Positions 21,762 through 32,199 of a stretch of 64,000 nucleotides of DNA are shown piece after piece. Position 1 is the stretch's first letter. Each line of letters opens with the position of its first letter. Under the pieces are notes generated by a model. It did no database searches. It worked only from the letters and a program-made list of their open reading frames with translations, and had not been told where the DNA came from. Both the position numbers and the translations under genes were made by a program. The DNA is from Pseudomonas helvetica (GTDB taxonomy: Bacteria > Pseudomonadota > Gammaproteobacteria > Pseudomonadales > Pseudomonadaceae): the NCBI RefSeq assembly GCF_039908645.1, contig NZ_CP150917.1, positions 5,901,001-5,965,000 on the forward strand. The letters run 5' to 3'.

Positions 21762-22673
21762 ATGCGCCTTCGACACATCGAGATTTTCCAGGCCATCCGC
21801 CAGACCGGTTCGGTCAGCGGCGCCGCGCAATTACTGCACGTCTCGCAGCCTGCGGTGACCAAGGTGTTGCAGCACGCCGAGCAACAACTGGGCTTCCCGC
21901 TGTTTTTGCGGGTGCGTGGTAAATTGCAGGCTACGCCTGAAGCACTGGAACTGGAGCGCGAGGTCGACAAGGTCACTGAAAGCCTGCAAGGAGTGCGACG
22001 CCTGGCCCAGAGCCTGCGCCGCGAGCCGGGCCACAGCCTGCGGATCGGCGCGACACCGGCGCTGGCCCTGTCGCTACTGCCGCCGGCGGTCAACGAGTGG
22101 ACCCGGCGTTACCCGGACATCGTCTGCGAACTGTCCAGCGCCCACAGCCGCGAATTGATGCAGAACCTGCTGATGCGTGAAATCGATGTCGCGCTGACCC
22201 TGCAACAACCCGACCACCCAGGGCTCAAGGCCCAGGCGTTGGCCTGTGGGGTGCTGGTAGCGTTGGCGCCGAGCGGGTACTGGCCTGAGGCAGACCAAGG
22301 CAAGCCACTGCCATTGATGGCCTTGGCCGATGCGCCTTTGATTGGTCTGTCCAGCGCCGATCCGTTGTCCGCCAGGCTCGACAGTTACCTTAAAGCCGTC
22401 GAGCCACCGCCACGGGTCAGCATCTCCGTGCAGACCTATTCATTGGCGCGGGCCATGGTCGAATCCGGTGCCGGGCTGGCGGTCATCGACCCGTTCACAG
22501 CCCTCGGTGCCTCACCGAGGACTACGACCATCCGGCCATTGGCGCCGCCGTTGCCGATCACTTTGTACGCCGTGACCCGCGTTGACGAGCCACCGCCGCA
22601 CACCCTGAGCGATTTGCTGACGATCTTCAGCACGCGCGCACAGGAGCAACTGGATCGGTTGGTGGATCGTTGA
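21762..22673 (+). CDS. dguR: LysR family transcriptional regulator, DguR-like
   Basis: A 303-residue LysR protein. The start at 21762 puts the winged-helix domain (RLRHIEIFQAIRQTGSVSGAAQLLHVSQPAVTKVLQHAE) at the N-terminus; starting at 21717 would place the likely operator inside the gene. A two-lobed effector domain follows (LRIGATPALALSLLP). Divergent from dguABC, it most likely controls that set in response to its substrate, as described for DguR and D-glutamate in P. aeruginosa. Confidence 0.82.
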   Translation: MRLRHIEIFQAIRQTGSVSGAAQLLHVSQPAVTKVLQHAEQQLGFPLFLRVRGKLQATPEALELEREVDKVTESLQGVRRLAQSLRREPGHSLRIGATPALALSLLPPAVNEWTRRYPDIVCELSSAHSRELMQNLLMREIDVALTLQQPDHPGLKAQALACGVLVALAPSGYWPEADQGKPLPLMALADAPLIGLSSADPLSARLDSYLKAVEPPPRVSISVQTYSLARAMVESGAGLAVIDPFTALGASPRTTTIRPLAPPLPITLYAVTRVDEPPPHTLSDLLTIFSTRAQEQLDRLVDR

Positions 22674-22685
22674 TGAGCACCAGCT

Positions 22686-22760
22686 AAAAGATCGCAGCCT
22701 GCGACAGCTCCTACAGAGCAACGCGTTCGGCGTAGGAGCTGCCGAAGGCTGCGATCTTTT
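22686..22760. repeat. Inverted repeat, AAAAGATCGCAGCCTGC type
   Basis: 29-base arms (aaaagatcgcagcctgcgac on the left, complement ending gctgcgatctttt on the right) with two mismatches, between convergent dguR and the hemolysin III-like gene. It could double as a terminator for both. Confidence 0.78.
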
Positions 22761-22763
22761 GCT

Positions 22764-23381
22764 TCACAAGACGTAAAACAGGATCGCCACGAAGTGCAGC
22801 AAACTGCCGGCGATGACGAACAGGTGCCAGATGCCGTGGGCGTGGCGCAGTCGGCTGTCGAGGGCGAAGAAGATGATGCCGACGGTATAGAACACCCCGC
22901 CCGCCGCCAGCCAGGCAAAACCGACAGTGCCCAACGCCGCCAGCAGCGGCTTGACCGCCACCAGCACGATCCAGCCCATCACCGCGTAGATCACAATCGA
23001 CAGAATCCGCGCCTCGGAGCGCGGCTTGATCTCTTGCAGCATGCCGATCACCGCCAGCCCCCAGACAATCCCGAACAAGGTCCAGCCCCACGGCCCGCGC
23101 AGGGTGACCAGACAAAACGGCGTGTAACTGCCAGCGATCAGCAGGTAGATCGACAGGTGATCGACCTTCTGCATGATCACCTTCGCCCGCCCGCGCACGC
23201 TGTGATAAACCGTCGAAACGCTGTACAGCACCAGCAAGGTAAACCCGTAAATCGCCACGCTGACAATCTTCCAGGGGCTGCCGTCCAAACTGGCAATCAC
23301 CAACAACCAGACCGCCCCGACACACGCCGCAACCGCCCCGAACAAATGGCTCCAGGCGTTGAATTTTTCTCCGTGATACAT
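22764..23381 (-). CDS. Hemolysin III / PAQR family membrane protein
   Basis: A 205-residue protein with seven hydrophobic helices, of the YqfA/TrhA (hemolysin III, PAQR) family. Family features: KFNAWSHLFGAVAA near the N-terminus, TVYHSVRGRAKVIMQKVDHLSIYLLIAGSYTPF in the middle, and ALDSRLRHAHGIWHLFVIAGSLLHFVAI at the end, with the His and Asp that bind zinc in PAQR proteins. Bacterial members affect membrane energetics or lipid homeostasis. Single gene. Confidence 0.9.
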   Translation of the reverse strand: MYHGEKFNAWSHLFGAVAACVGAVWLLVIASLDGSPWKIVSVAIYGFTLLVLYSVSTVYHSVRGRAKVIMQKVDHLSIYLLIAGSYTPFCLVTLRGPWGWTLFGIVWGLAVIGMLQEIKPRSEARILSIVIYAVMGWIVLVAVKPLLAALGTVGFAWLAAGGVFYTVGIIFFALDSRLRHAHGIWHLFVIAGSLLHFVAILFYVL

Positions 23382-23477
23382 GCGTCTCCAACCTCAAAAA
23401 ATCACTGCTACATCGCACAAGCCTCAGGCTTGTAGCCTGGGTGTGCAATGTTTCAAATCAAATGTCATGGACTAAAG

Positions 23478-23517
23478 CGGTCCCTTTATGGGACTTATCG
23501 TTCCCCAGAAGGGACCG
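23478..23517. repeat. Inverted repeat downstream of the chp operon
   Basis: CGGTCCCTT and AAGGGACCG in inverted orientation, 22 bases apart, 7 bases after the chpC stop. It could end the pil-chp transcript, but there is no clear T run. Confidence 0.4.
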
Positions 23518-23523
23518 ATCAAC

Positions 23524-23985
23524 TCACTGCGCAACCAACCCCGCCCCCACCAACAACTCTTCCAGCGCCAGCAGATCCGGGACTTTCGCCACGTGTTCGG
23601 CAACCTGGACCGCGGCGTGTTCCAGCGAGCACAGCGGCACGTCGACATAGCTCAACTGGCTGTCGAGCTTGTAGGAGCGTGGAATCCCTTGCACCAGCAA
23701 GGCGATGAATTTGAGGTGCGGGCGCCCGCCGAGAGCGTTGAGGACGACGATACGCGCACGGTCGCCGATCACGGTTTTGTTGCCGCAGGCCGATTCGAAA
23801 CTCAACAGCGGGATTTGCCGCTCGCGCCAGGTCACCAGGCCCAGGTACCAGGGCGGTGAATCGAGGTCAAAGGCGCCGGGCTGATAGTCGATCAACTCGG
23901 CGACGGCGACATTGGGCAGGATCAGGTTGCGATCGGCCAAGGGCAGCAGCAGCCCGGTGAGGTTGCTGGTGCGGTGTTCAAGCAT
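23524..23985 (-). CDS. chpC: CheW-like chemotaxis adaptor ChpC
   Basis: A 153-residue CheW-domain protein. CheW-like segments are NLILPNVAVAELIDY, PWYLGLVTWRERQIPLLSFE and RIVVLNALGGRPHLKFIALLVQGIPRS. It overlaps the end of chpA by 8 bases and closes the pil-chp operon. In P. aeruginosa chpC follows chpB; here chpB is missing and chpC comes directly after chpA. It probably couples additional receptors to the ChpA kinase. Confidence 0.85.
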   Translation of the reverse strand: MLEHRTSNLTGLLLPLADRNLILPNVAVAELIDYQPGAFDLDSPPWYLGLVTWRERQIPLLSFESACGNKTVIGDRARIVVLNALGGRPHLKFIALLVQGIPRSYKLDSQLSYVDVPLCSLEHAAVQVAEHVAKVPDLLALEELLVGAGLVAQ

Positions 23986-26900
23986 GGGTTTTGCTCCATA
24001 AAGCGATGCTTTCGAGCAATACCGATTCCTGGTACGGCTTGCCGAGGTAGTCGTTGACGCCGATAGCCATCGCCCGGTCGCGGTGTTTCTGGCCGGTGCG
24101 CGAGGTGATCATGATGATCGGCAGGTGCTGCAACCGTGGATCATTGCGTACCTGCATGGCCACTTCAAAACCATCCATGCGCGGCATTTCAATGTCCAGC
24201 AGCATCAGGTCGGGCATGTGCTCTTCGAGCAACAGCATGGCGTCGACGCCGTCCTTGGCGGTTAGCACGTTCATGCCGTGGCGTTCGAGCAGGCGGCTGG
24301 TGACCTTGCGCACGGTGACCGAGTCGTCGACCACCAGGACCAGCATCGAACGCTGCGGCTCGGCCTCCGTGGCCGTCTCCTGAATGACCCGCTGCGGTGA
24401 CACCTGCGTCTGCATGGCGCGGATATGCGTCAGCAGGTCGAGAATCAGCACCACCCGGCCATCGCCAAGAATGGTCGCGCCAGACAACCCCTGCACCGCC
24501 GCGAACTGCGGGCCGAGACTTTTCACCACGATTTCCCGGGTACCGGTCGTCGCATCGACCTGCACCGCGATGCGCCGCTCGTTGCACTGCACCAGCAACA
24601 CCGGCAACGGCAGGCTCTGGCCCAGCAGTTTCGGGCGGACGCTGGTCTTCAGCAGCTCGCCGAGGTAGCACAGTTCATAGCGTTGCCCGGCGTATTCATA
24701 TAGCGGTGGATCGAGCTGGTAATAGCCCTCCAGCTCAAAGGGCAGCACGCACACGATGCCCTCGATGGTGTTCAGCGGGATCGCGTATTGATCCTCGGCA
24801 CACTGCACCATCAGCGCACGGTTGACCGACACGGTGAACGGCAGACGAATGCGGAAGTGCACGCCGTGCCCAGGCACAGAGTCGATGACCATCGAGCCAC
24901 CGAGTTGCCGCACTTCTTCGTGAACCACATCCATACCGACGCCACGCCCGGAGATCTGGGTGATTTTCTCGGCAGTGGAAAACCCTGGCTGCAGAATGAA
25001 CTGCAACACGTCGCGATCGCTCATGTCACTACCGGGGTCGAGCAACCCGCGCTTGATCGCCTTGCGCCGCACGGCATCCAGCGGCACGCCGGCACCGTCG
25101 TCGCGGATGTCGAAAATGATGTCGCCGCCCTCACGAGACAAATCCAGGGTGATGCGGCCTTGCTCGGGTTTACCGGCCGCACGGCGGACTTCGGCGGACT
25201 CCAGACCGTGGTCGACAGCATTGCGCAGCATGTGCTCAAGCGGTGCCGCCATGCGTTCCAGCACATTGCGGTCCATCTCGCCTTCGGCGTTCCCGACAAT
25301 GAACTCGACGTCTTTGCCCAACTCGCTGGAAACCTGACGAACGATGCGCTTCAAGCGCGGCAGCATCCGTTCGAACGGCACCATGCGCGTGCGCATCAAG
25401 CCTTCTTGCAGTTCGGTGTTGATCCGGCCTTGCTGTTGCAACAGGTTCTCTGCGTCGTGGTTGCAGCGCTCGAGGGTTTCCTTGAGGTCGAGCAAGTCGG
25501 ACGCCGACTCGAACAATGCCCGCGACAACTGCTGCAACTGCGAGTGACGGTCCATTTCCAGCGGATCGAACTCTTCGTAGCCCAGACGCTCGGCCTCAAC
25601 CTGCTGGCGGCTGAGAATCCGGCCCTGAGTTTCGGTGTCGAGCCGGCGCAACTGATCGCGCATGCGCTCGATGGTGGTTTCCATCTCGCTCAGGGCGACT
25701 TGCGCATCGTTGACTTGCTGCTCGATGCGACCGCGAAAGATCGAGGTTTCCCCGGCCAGGTTGACCAGATCGTCCAACAATTCGGCCGACACCTTGACCA
25801 TATCGGCGCCAGCGTCCGGTTGCAGCGCCGCGGCCTCTGGCTTGGCCACCGGTGCCACTTCAACCACAGGAGCCGGTGTCGGGGCCTTGTCAGCTGTCGG
25901 GTGAGTGAAGGCCTTGATCGCGTCGATCAGGCTGTCCGCCGGCAGCACCGGCTGGCCGGCGCGGGTCGCATCGAGCATCTGCGCCAACCGGTCATGGCTG
26001 CGTTGCAACAGATCGAACAACGCCGGTATGGCGTGCAGCAAGCCGGTCGACAACCCTTCGTAAAGAAATTCCAGCTCATGGGCCAGGTCGCCAATCGGGG
26101 CGATTTCGACCATTCGCGCGCCGCCCTTGAGGGTGTGCAGGTCGCGCAGCAGGGTTTCCATTTCCTGACGATTTTGCGGGTCCGCCTGCCAGCGCGACAG
26201 CGCCGCACCCGAACTGTCGATGATGTCGAAACCTTCCTCGAGGAAGATCTCCAACAGTTCCGGATCGTGGCTCGCCGCATCATTCGCAGCCGCCGCCTCG
26301 ACCACTTCAGCCGTACTGCCAGTGCTTTGCCGAAATTGCTGGATCGCCTCGATCAACGTACCCGGATCGCTCAGTGGCTGATGGTTTTGCAACTGTTCGA
26401 GCAACATCGCGAGGCGGTCGTGGCTCTGTTGCAATAACACCCCGAGCGCTGGTGAATGACTGAAGCGCCGGTCGACCAAGCCTTCATAAAGGCTTTCAAG
26501 CTCGTGGGCCAGATCGCCGACCGGCCCAACCTCGGCCATTCGTGCGCCGCCCTTGAGAGTGTGCAAGTCGCGCTGCAATGACGACAGCGGCGCAGCGCTC
26601 TCTGGATCATTGAGCCAACGCTGCAAGGCCTGTCCGGCGCTTTCGAGGATATCCACCGCTTCTTCGAGAAAGATCGAAACGATTTCATCGTCAATCGTCA
26701 ACGCCTGCGCCTGTGCCAGCTCGCTGGTGGCGCTGCCCAGTTCGGTAACGCTCAGCGTGCGACTGCCATCGCTGCGAATCAGCCCCATGGCCGACGGATC
26801 AAGGCCCTCATTGAGCAAATCACGCAAGGCCCGCACCCGCGCCGGTTGCGAACCGACTTCCTGGCCGGCAGCCAGTTCGTCGAGCATGTTGATCAGCGCT

Positions 26901-29900
26901 TCGTGAGCGCTTTGTGCCTCGTGGAAGAACCGTTCGTTGACCGCCAGGCTGCTTTCCTCTACCGCGCCGTAGAGGTCGAGCAAGGCTTCGCACAGCTCGT
27001 CCACCGGATGCAGATCGGCCAAGTGCGCGTTCTCGCCCAGGGTCGTCAATTCATCCAGCAGAGCGCTGAGTTCCTGCCGCTCGCCGGGGTGTTGCTGCCA
27101 GCGCTGCAACAGGCTTTCGGCGTCCAGCAGGATATCCATGCCCTGGGCCAGGAATTTGTTGATCAGTTGCGGATCACGCTTGATCCGCAACCCCGTGTTC
27201 GGCGCATTGAGGATGGCGTCCAGGCGCTCGGCAAGCAGCGCCTGAGTGCGCCCGATCAAGTCTTCGGCACCCCTGATCGGCATCAGCGGATCACCGCTCA
27301 ATTGCTTCAGCCCGCGCCGCAACAGTTCACCGGCTTCGAGCAGCAGTTCGACTTCATCCAGGTCCAGCGCAATCTGGTGCGCCTTGTACTCGCGGGCCAG
27401 ATGATCGAACGGCGCCGCCAGTTCGGCAATCGGCAACACACCGGCCATCGAAGCGCTGCCCTTGAGGGTGTGCAAGGCGCGTTGCAACTCATCGCTGGCC
27501 TGCAACGGCACATGCTCAGCGGCCCGGTCGAGAAAACGGTCGAGGCTCTGGAGGTGGGTTTCAGCTTCGTTGCGGAAGATCTCCAGCAACTGCGGATCAA
27601 GCATCGCGTCATCCTGCGACGCAGTGTCCGGCAGGGTTTCATCCCCCTTCGCCAGGGCATGGGCGCGAGCGGCCAGGCGGTCGACATCGTCGCGCTGACG
27701 CTGGGTGTTGGCGGCGAACTCAGCGATCAGTTCAGGGAGCAGTTGCAGCACTTCATCCAGCAGCTGATAAACCGGCGGACCCGGTTCGACACTGCGTTCC
27801 AGTACCCGGTTGAGCAGATTCTCCAGCGCCCACGCCAACTCGCCCAACACCAGTGCGCGGACCATTCGCCCGCTGCCTTTCAACGTATGGAAAGCGCGAC
27901 GCAACTCGCTCAGGACCGAGGCGCTGTCGGGGCTGGCCACCCAGCGCGGCAAGTATTCACGCAGGATATCGAGGACTTCATCAGTCTCCTCGAGAAAGAC
28001 TTCGCGCAGCTCGGCATCCACCGGTTCTTCATCGGCCGGCGGCGGCAACAGACTGCCCGGCGTGATCAGCGCAGGCGGATTGACGGCACGGGCCGGGCTG
28101 GCCAACACCTCGGCCAGCGACTGGGCGATCTGCGGGTTATCCAGTGCCGGCAGATCCGGCAGATCCGGCATCACCAACGCCAAACCTGGGCTCAGCACGT
28201 CTTCGGATAGCGGCAGCACCTCGCCGGGGAAATACCCCAGAGCGGCCAGGCTTTGCTCGGCGACATCGAGGATCTTTTCGCCGGGCGCCTCGGGGTCTTC
28301 GCTCAAACGCTCCAGGTAATACTCGATGCTGGTAATGGCGTCGGCCAGGCTGTCGAGTTGTGGCCAATCGGGACGCGTCTGGTCTGCCAGCAGATGCTCG
28401 CGAATGAAACCGTTGCAGGCTTCCAGCAGGCTTGCCGCACGGCTCAACGGAATCATCGCCAACGCGCCACGCACCTGGGTCAGCACGGCCGGAAGCGGCT
28501 GCAGGACCTGACGATCCCAATCGCTGTCGATGTAGTCGACGATTATGTCCTTGGCCTGTTGCAGGCAGATTCGCGCTTCCTTGATGACGATCTGGTGGAT
28601 CTGCGTCAGGTCGGTGGTCGGCAACCGGCTCTCTTCGCGGTTTTCCTCAACGGTGCCGACCATTCCGGCCAGGGTCGCCTCGACGTAAAGCAGGGCTCCG
28701 GCGACATCCATCAGGATCGCGTCGTTCGGCTCGCGTTGGCCTTGTGCAAGGCTCAGGACCACCGCCAGTTGATCGATGATCACCTTGCGCGGTTGACCGA
28801 AGCCGAGCACCGCCAGGGTGTCGGCGATTTGCCGCAGTGGCGCCAGCAGGCTGTCGAGGTCCGAGACATGTTGTCGGTCACTGCGCACGAACAGGTCGAG
28901 GCGCTCCTTGACCCGCACCAGTTCTTCGCAGAGCGCGGCCAGCACCGAGCGCATCGCGTCGCGGTCCGGGCCAGCCAGGCGAGCGCGTTCTTCATCGACC
29001 ATTGCACTGTCGGGCAACGCGTCGTCCAGGGCATAACGCTCTTTCATGGCTTGCATCTGCGCAGTGGGATGTTGTGCCTTGGCAATGTAGAACAGCAGGC
29101 TCTTGAGCAATTCAGGCGGCGCTGGCTGATTGATTTCCGAGATGCCGTGTTCAAGCAGGCGCTTGAGTTCCTTGTCAGCGTCCTTGAACAGGCTGCGCAG
29201 CGCCGGACTGTTGGCGACACTGCCGCTGAGCATGCCTTCGACCAGCGCCGAAGCGATCTGCCACAACGGCCCCAATGGCGCCCCGTCGCAGAGCATTTCG
29301 AGGCGTGCAAAGACCTTGGCCAGATAGCCGAGATTGGTGGTGTCGTCCTGTTCGCGAAGCAACCCAACCAGTCCCATCTGCAACATTTGCCGCAATTTGC
29401 GCAGCACATTCGGCAACTCGGCCGGCTCAAGCATTGCCAGCGTGTCGTCATCCAATTCGGGAAGCGCTTGCCACTGCGGGCTGAACAGGCTGGTTTCCGA
29501 CAACAGGCTTTCGCCACGGGCGCTGCGCAGGTCGTTGATCAACGGCAAGACCACCAACGGCAAGTCACGGCGGGCACTGTGCACACGGTCGAGGTAAATC
29601 GGCAGTTGGCCGAGGGCTTGTTGCAGCAGGCGAATGGCTTCATCGCGGTGGCTGACGCGGTTGTGCTGCAACGCTGCCGCGAGCTGCTCCATCTCTTCGG
29701 CGAGCAACGCGGCGCCGTAGAATTCAACCATCTGCAAACTGCCGTGAACCTGATGAATCCCCGCCAGGCACTCCGCGATCGCGTGCGCCGTCAGTGGTTC
29801 TTCGACCCGGTTGTCGAGGGCCATGCTTTCAAGGGCAATAAACGCCTGCTTCAACGTTTCGGCAATTTCGCCCTTGACCCACTCGAGGGCCACATAGTCG

Positions 29901-29914
29901 TGCCGATCACCCAT
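23978..29914 (-). CDS. chpA: Hybrid chemotaxis histidine kinase ChpA
   Basis: A giant CheA-like kinase of 1978 residues controlling type IV pili. The start at 29914 (MGDRHDYVALEWV) is taken from what I recall of P. aeruginosa ChpA; in-frame ATGs at 29926 and 29956 are alternatives. Four Hpt domains with the HTLKG motif have histidines near 676, 815, 1118 and 1260. The N-terminal 600 residues hold degenerate Hpt-like helices (QVHGSLQMV near 58). Then come a dimerisation region, the ATPase (MLRNAVDHGLES, near 1565; GRGVGMDVV), a CheW domain, and a C-terminal receiver with phospho-acceptor D1907 (LLDIEMPRMDG). P. aeruginosa ChpA is, from memory, about 500 residues longer. Overlaps chpC. Confidence 0.95.
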   Translation of the reverse strand: MGDRHDYVALEWVKGEIAETLKQAFIALESMALDNRVEEPLTAHAIAECLAGIHQVHGSLQMVEFYGAALLAEEMEQLAAALQHNRVSHRDEAIRLLQQALGQLPIYLDRVHSARRDLPLVVLPLINDLRSARGESLLSETSLFSPQWQALPELDDDTLAMLEPAELPNVLRKLRQMLQMGLVGLLREQDDTTNLGYLAKVFARLEMLCDGAPLGPLWQIASALVEGMLSGSVANSPALRSLFKDADKELKRLLEHGISEINQPAPPELLKSLLFYIAKAQHPTAQMQAMKERYALDDALPDSAMVDEERARLAGPDRDAMRSVLAALCEELVRVKERLDLFVRSDRQHVSDLDSLLAPLRQIADTLAVLGFGQPRKVIIDQLAVVLSLAQGQREPNDAILMDVAGALLYVEATLAGMVGTVEENREESRLPTTDLTQIHQIVIKEARICLQQAKDIIVDYIDSDWDRQVLQPLPAVLTQVRGALAMIPLSRAASLLEACNGFIREHLLADQTRPDWPQLDSLADAITSIEYYLERLSEDPEAPGEKILDVAEQSLAALGYFPGEVLPLSEDVLSPGLALVMPDLPDLPALDNPQIAQSLAEVLASPARAVNPPALITPGSLLPPPADEEPVDAELREVFLEETDEVLDILREYLPRWVASPDSASVLSELRRAFHTLKGSGRMVRALVLGELAWALENLLNRVLERSVEPGPPVYQLLDEVLQLLPELIAEFAANTQRQRDDVDRLAARAHALAKGDETLPDTASQDDAMLDPQLLEIFRNEAETHLQSLDRFLDRAAEHVPLQASDELQRALHTLKGSASMAGVLPIAELAAPFDHLAREYKAHQIALDLDEVELLLEAGELLRRGLKQLSGDPLMPIRGAEDLIGRTQALLAERLDAILNAPNTGLRIKRDPQLINKFLAQGMDILLDAESLLQRWQQHPGERQELSALLDELTTLGENAHLADLHPVDELCEALLDLYGAVEESSLAVNERFFHEAQSAHEALINMLDELAAGQEVGSQPARVRALRDLLNEGLDPSAMGLIRSDGSRTLSVTELGSATSELAQAQALTIDDEIVSIFLEEAVDILESAGQALQRWLNDPESAAPLSSLQRDLHTLKGGARMAEVGPVGDLAHELESLYEGLVDRRFSHSPALGVLLQQSHDRLAMLLEQLQNHQPLSDPGTLIEAIQQFRQSTGSTAEVVEAAAANDAASHDPELLEIFLEEGFDIIDSSGAALSRWQADPQNRQEMETLLRDLHTLKGGARMVEIAPIGDLAHELEFLYEGLSTGLLHAIPALFDLLQRSHDRLAQMLDATRAGQPVLPADSLIDAIKAFTHPTADKAPTPAPVVEVAPVAKPEAAALQPDAGADMVKVSAELLDDLVNLAGETSIFRGRIEQQVNDAQVALSEMETTIERMRDQLRRLDTETQGRILSRQQVEAERLGYEEFDPLEMDRHSQLQQLSRALFESASDLLDLKETLERCNHDAENLLQQQGRINTELQEGLMRTRMVPFERMLPRLKRIVRQVSSELGKDVEFIVGNAEGEMDRNVLERMAAPLEHMLRNAVDHGLESAEVRRAAGKPEQGRITLDLSREGGDIIFDIRDDGAGVPLDAVRRKAIKRGLLDPGSDMSDRDVLQFILQPGFSTAEKITQISGRGVGMDVVHEEVRQLGGSMVIDSVPGHGVHFRIRLPFTVSVNRALMVQCAEDQYAIPLNTIEGIVCVLPFELEGYYQLDPPLYEYAGQRYELCYLGELLKTSVRPKLLGQSLPLPVLLVQCNERRIAVQVDATTGTREIVVKSLGPQFAAVQGLSGATILGDGRVVLILDLLTHIRAMQTQVSPQRVIQETATEAEPQRSMLVLVVDDSVTVRKVTSRLLERHGMNVLTAKDGVDAMLLLEEHMPDLMLLDIEMPRMDGFEVAMQVRNDPRLQHLPIIMITSRTGQKHRDRAMAIGVNDYLGKPYQESVLLESIALWSKTHA

Positions 29915-29952
29915 AACCACTCCCATCAAAATGCTGTTCCAGCAGGCATCGT

Positions 29953-32013
29953 TCAAGCCTTGTCGGCGCTGCGCTCAGGCACCGCCGGCAAGGTGAAACC
30001 AGACACCGAACGCCGCAGCTGGCTGGCCATCTTCGCCAGGTTGCCGATGCTCTCGGCAGTGGCCGTGGAGCCCGACGAGGTCTGCGTGGTGATCTGCTGG
30101 ATCACGTTCATCGTCAAGGATATCTGACCCGCCGAAGACGTCTGTTGCTGCGCCGCGTTGGAAATACTCTGGATCAACGCTGCGAGCGTTTTCGATACGC
30201 CTTCGATTTCTTCCAGGGCCACCCCCGCATCCTGCGCCAGTCGCGCGCCACGCACCACTTCGGTGGTGGTCTGCTCCATGGAAATCACCGCTTCATTGGT
30301 GTCAGTCTGGATCGCCCGCACCAGAGTTTCAATTTGTCGGGTGGCCGCCGACGAGCGCTCCGCCAGCCGCTGGACTTCATCGGCAACCACCGCAAAACCA
30401 CGCCCGGCGTCACCGGCCATGGAGGCCTGGATGGCGGCGTTCAACGCGAGAATGTTGGTCTGGTCGGCAATGTCGTCGATCAGGCTGACGATGTCGCCGA
30501 TTTCCTGGGACGACTCGCCCAGACGCTTGATCCGCTTGGCCGTGTCCTGAATCTGCTCACGGATATTGTCCATGCCGTGAATGGTGTTGTGCACCACCTC
30601 GTTGCCCTTGTTGGCGATCTCCACCGAGCGCTCGGCAACGGCGGACGACTCGGCGGCATTGGCCGAGACCTGATCGATGGACTGGGCCATTTCGTTGATC
30701 GCTGTCGAAGCTTCGGAAATCTGCTGGGCCTGATGCTCCGAGGCCTGGGCCAGGTGCATCGCGGTCGCCTGGGTTTCCTGCACTGCGGCAGCGACCTGAC
30801 CGGCGGTCAGGTTGATGGTCGCGACCAGATCGCGCAGCTGATCGACCGAGTAATTGATCGAGTCGGCGATGGTCCCGGTGAAGTCTTCGGTGACCGATGC
30901 CGTGACCGTCAGGTCGCCATCGGCGAGGTCTTCGATCTCGTCGAGCAAGCGCATGATCGCGTTCTGGTTACGTTCGTTCTTCTCGGCGGTTTCGCGCAAC
31001 TGGCGATTGGTTTCACGAACCATCACCAGGCCGATCAGGATGATTGACATCAGCGCCAGCAAGCCCAGCACGTAACCGCCGATGGTGTCGGTCGAACGCC
31101 CGCCCACCATGTTTTCGAAGCCGTTGGCCAGGTGCGAGGCTTCATCGAGCAAGGTCTGCGACAAGTTGAAGATGTTGCCCGCCGACTCGCGGACCTTGAA
31201 CAGTTCAGGCGAGGTTTCGAGGATCTCGTCGACCGAGCCCGAAACGAATTCGAACAGCTCGGAAATCTCGGTCAGCCGGGCACGCGCGTCATGGTCTTCG
31301 ACCTCGCTGATCTTCAGGGACGGATTGCCCTGGAGCATGCCGTTGAGCACCTGGCCGAAACGCGCCGCATCACGGCCAAAGGCGTCGGCCGCCTGTTGGG
31401 CATTTTCGTCGCCGACGAGCACCGTGTTGACCGCGCCCAGGATCCGTTCGGCCAGCAACGACTGGCGCTGAGCCATGGCGACCTGAGCAGCAGGTGCGCC
31501 GCGCTGGAGCAGGATTTCGACGACTTTTTCGTACTCGACCTGCAACTGCGGCACGGTCTCGGCCAGGGTCGCGGCGACCTGATGCAGCGACAGCACAGTC
31601 TGTTCGCTGGAAAGGATCGCGTCGGTATTTTTCAGCAGGCGCTCCCAGTCCAGCTGCACCGCGCGCATTTCGGCGTGCACCGCGTGGGGTGCTGGTGGCA
31701 GACCGGTGGTCGGGTCACCTTTTTTCAAGTAACCCCAGCGTTGGGCGAAGTCGTTACGCGAATCACTCAGCAGCTTGAACGCCGCCGCTTTGCCGGCTGC
31801 CGCTTCAGTGGCGTTTTTGGCAATGCGCTGGGACAGCACGCGCAGCTCTCCGGCGTGACCGATGTACTGCTTGTCGTAGGAGGCCTGGGTATTGAGGTAA
31901 GCGAAGTTGGCGAACAGCAACACGATGAACACGATCAGCGCCATGAACAGCACAATGATCTGTGCACGACTGCGCGACCCTTCCGTAGCCTTGCCTGTAT
32001 TTGCTTTTATCAT
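29953..32013 (-). CDS. pilJ: Methyl-accepting chemoreceptor PilJ
   Basis: A 686-residue transmembrane receptor feeding the Pil-Chp kinase. The start at 32013 ([13 protein letters not shown]) follows a GAGG ribosome site; the frame from 32103 runs into a repeat. A first helix ([22 protein letters not shown]) near residues 20-40, a large periplasmic region with two PilJ-type modules, a second helix ([19 protein letters not shown]) near 335, a HAMP-like region, then the signalling hairpin with [45 protein letters not shown] sequence (E-x-A in most receptors reads Q-A-S here, the conserved hairpin tip [12 protein letters not shown] is intact). The normal C-terminus lacks a methyltransferase-tethering pentapeptide. 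Confidence 0.95.
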   Translation of the reverse strand: MIKANTGKATEGSRSRAQIIVLFMALIVFIVLLFANFAYLNTQASYDKQYIGHAGELRVLSQRIAKNATEAAAGKAAAFKLLSDSRNDFAQRWGYLKKGDPTTGLPPAPHAVHAEMRAVQLDWERLLKNTDAILSSEQTVLSLHQVAATLAETVPQLQVEYEKVVEILLQRGAPAAQVAMAQRQSLLAERILGAVNTVLVGDENAQQAADAFGRDAARFGQVLNGMLQGNPSLKISEVEDHDARARLTEISELFEFVSGSVDEILETSPELFKVRESAGNIFNLSQTLLDEASHLANGFENMVGGRSTDTIGGYVLGLLALMSIILIGLVMVRETNRQLRETAEKNERNQNAIMRLLDEIEDLADGDLTVTASVTEDFTGTIADSINYSVDQLRDLVATINLTAGQVAAAVQETQATAMHLAQASEHQAQQISEASTAINEMAQSIDQVSANAAESSAVAERSVEIANKGNEVVHNTIHGMDNIREQIQDTAKRIKRLGESSQEIGDIVSLIDDIADQTNILALNAAIQASMAGDAGRGFAVVADEVQRLAERSSAATRQIETLVRAIQTDTNEAVISMEQTTTEVVRGARLAQDAGVALEEIEGVSKTLAALIQSISNAAQQQTSSAGQISLTMNVIQQITTQTSSGSTATAESIGNLAKMASQLRRSVSGFTLPAVPERSADKA

Positions 32014-32040
32014 CGATCCTCGCCTAAAAGATCGCGATCC

Positions 32041-32171
32041 GTAGCAGCTGGCGAAGCCTGCGTCCGGCCGCGAAGCGGTCGTAAATCCTGCCAACCTTTT
32101 CAACCTGACACTCTGCGGTGCCTGGTTTTGCGAGTGCTCCGCACTCGAACGCAGCCTTCGGCAGCCGCTAC
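32041..32171. repeat. Inverted repeat pair inside the pil-chp operon
   Basis: Arms gtagcagctggcgaagcctg (32041) and the near complement cgcagccttcggcagccgct (about 32150-32169), around 90 bases, fill the 186-base gap between pilI and pilJ. This is a REPIN-like element of the GTAGCAGCTGGCGAAGCC type; a single unit of the same type lies at about 4993-5021 after mltA. Confidence 0.7.
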
Positions 32172-32199
32172 AGGGATAGTGCCAACCCGTCCGTCGTGT

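Noticed and set aside
24788..30127. Long plus-strand open frames opposite chpA (for example 24788-26437, 26846-28210, 28253-30127)
   Set aside because: Codon-phase shadows of chpA: no family likeness, rich in Gln/Arg/His as expected from antisense of Leu/Ala/Glu-rich coding sequence.
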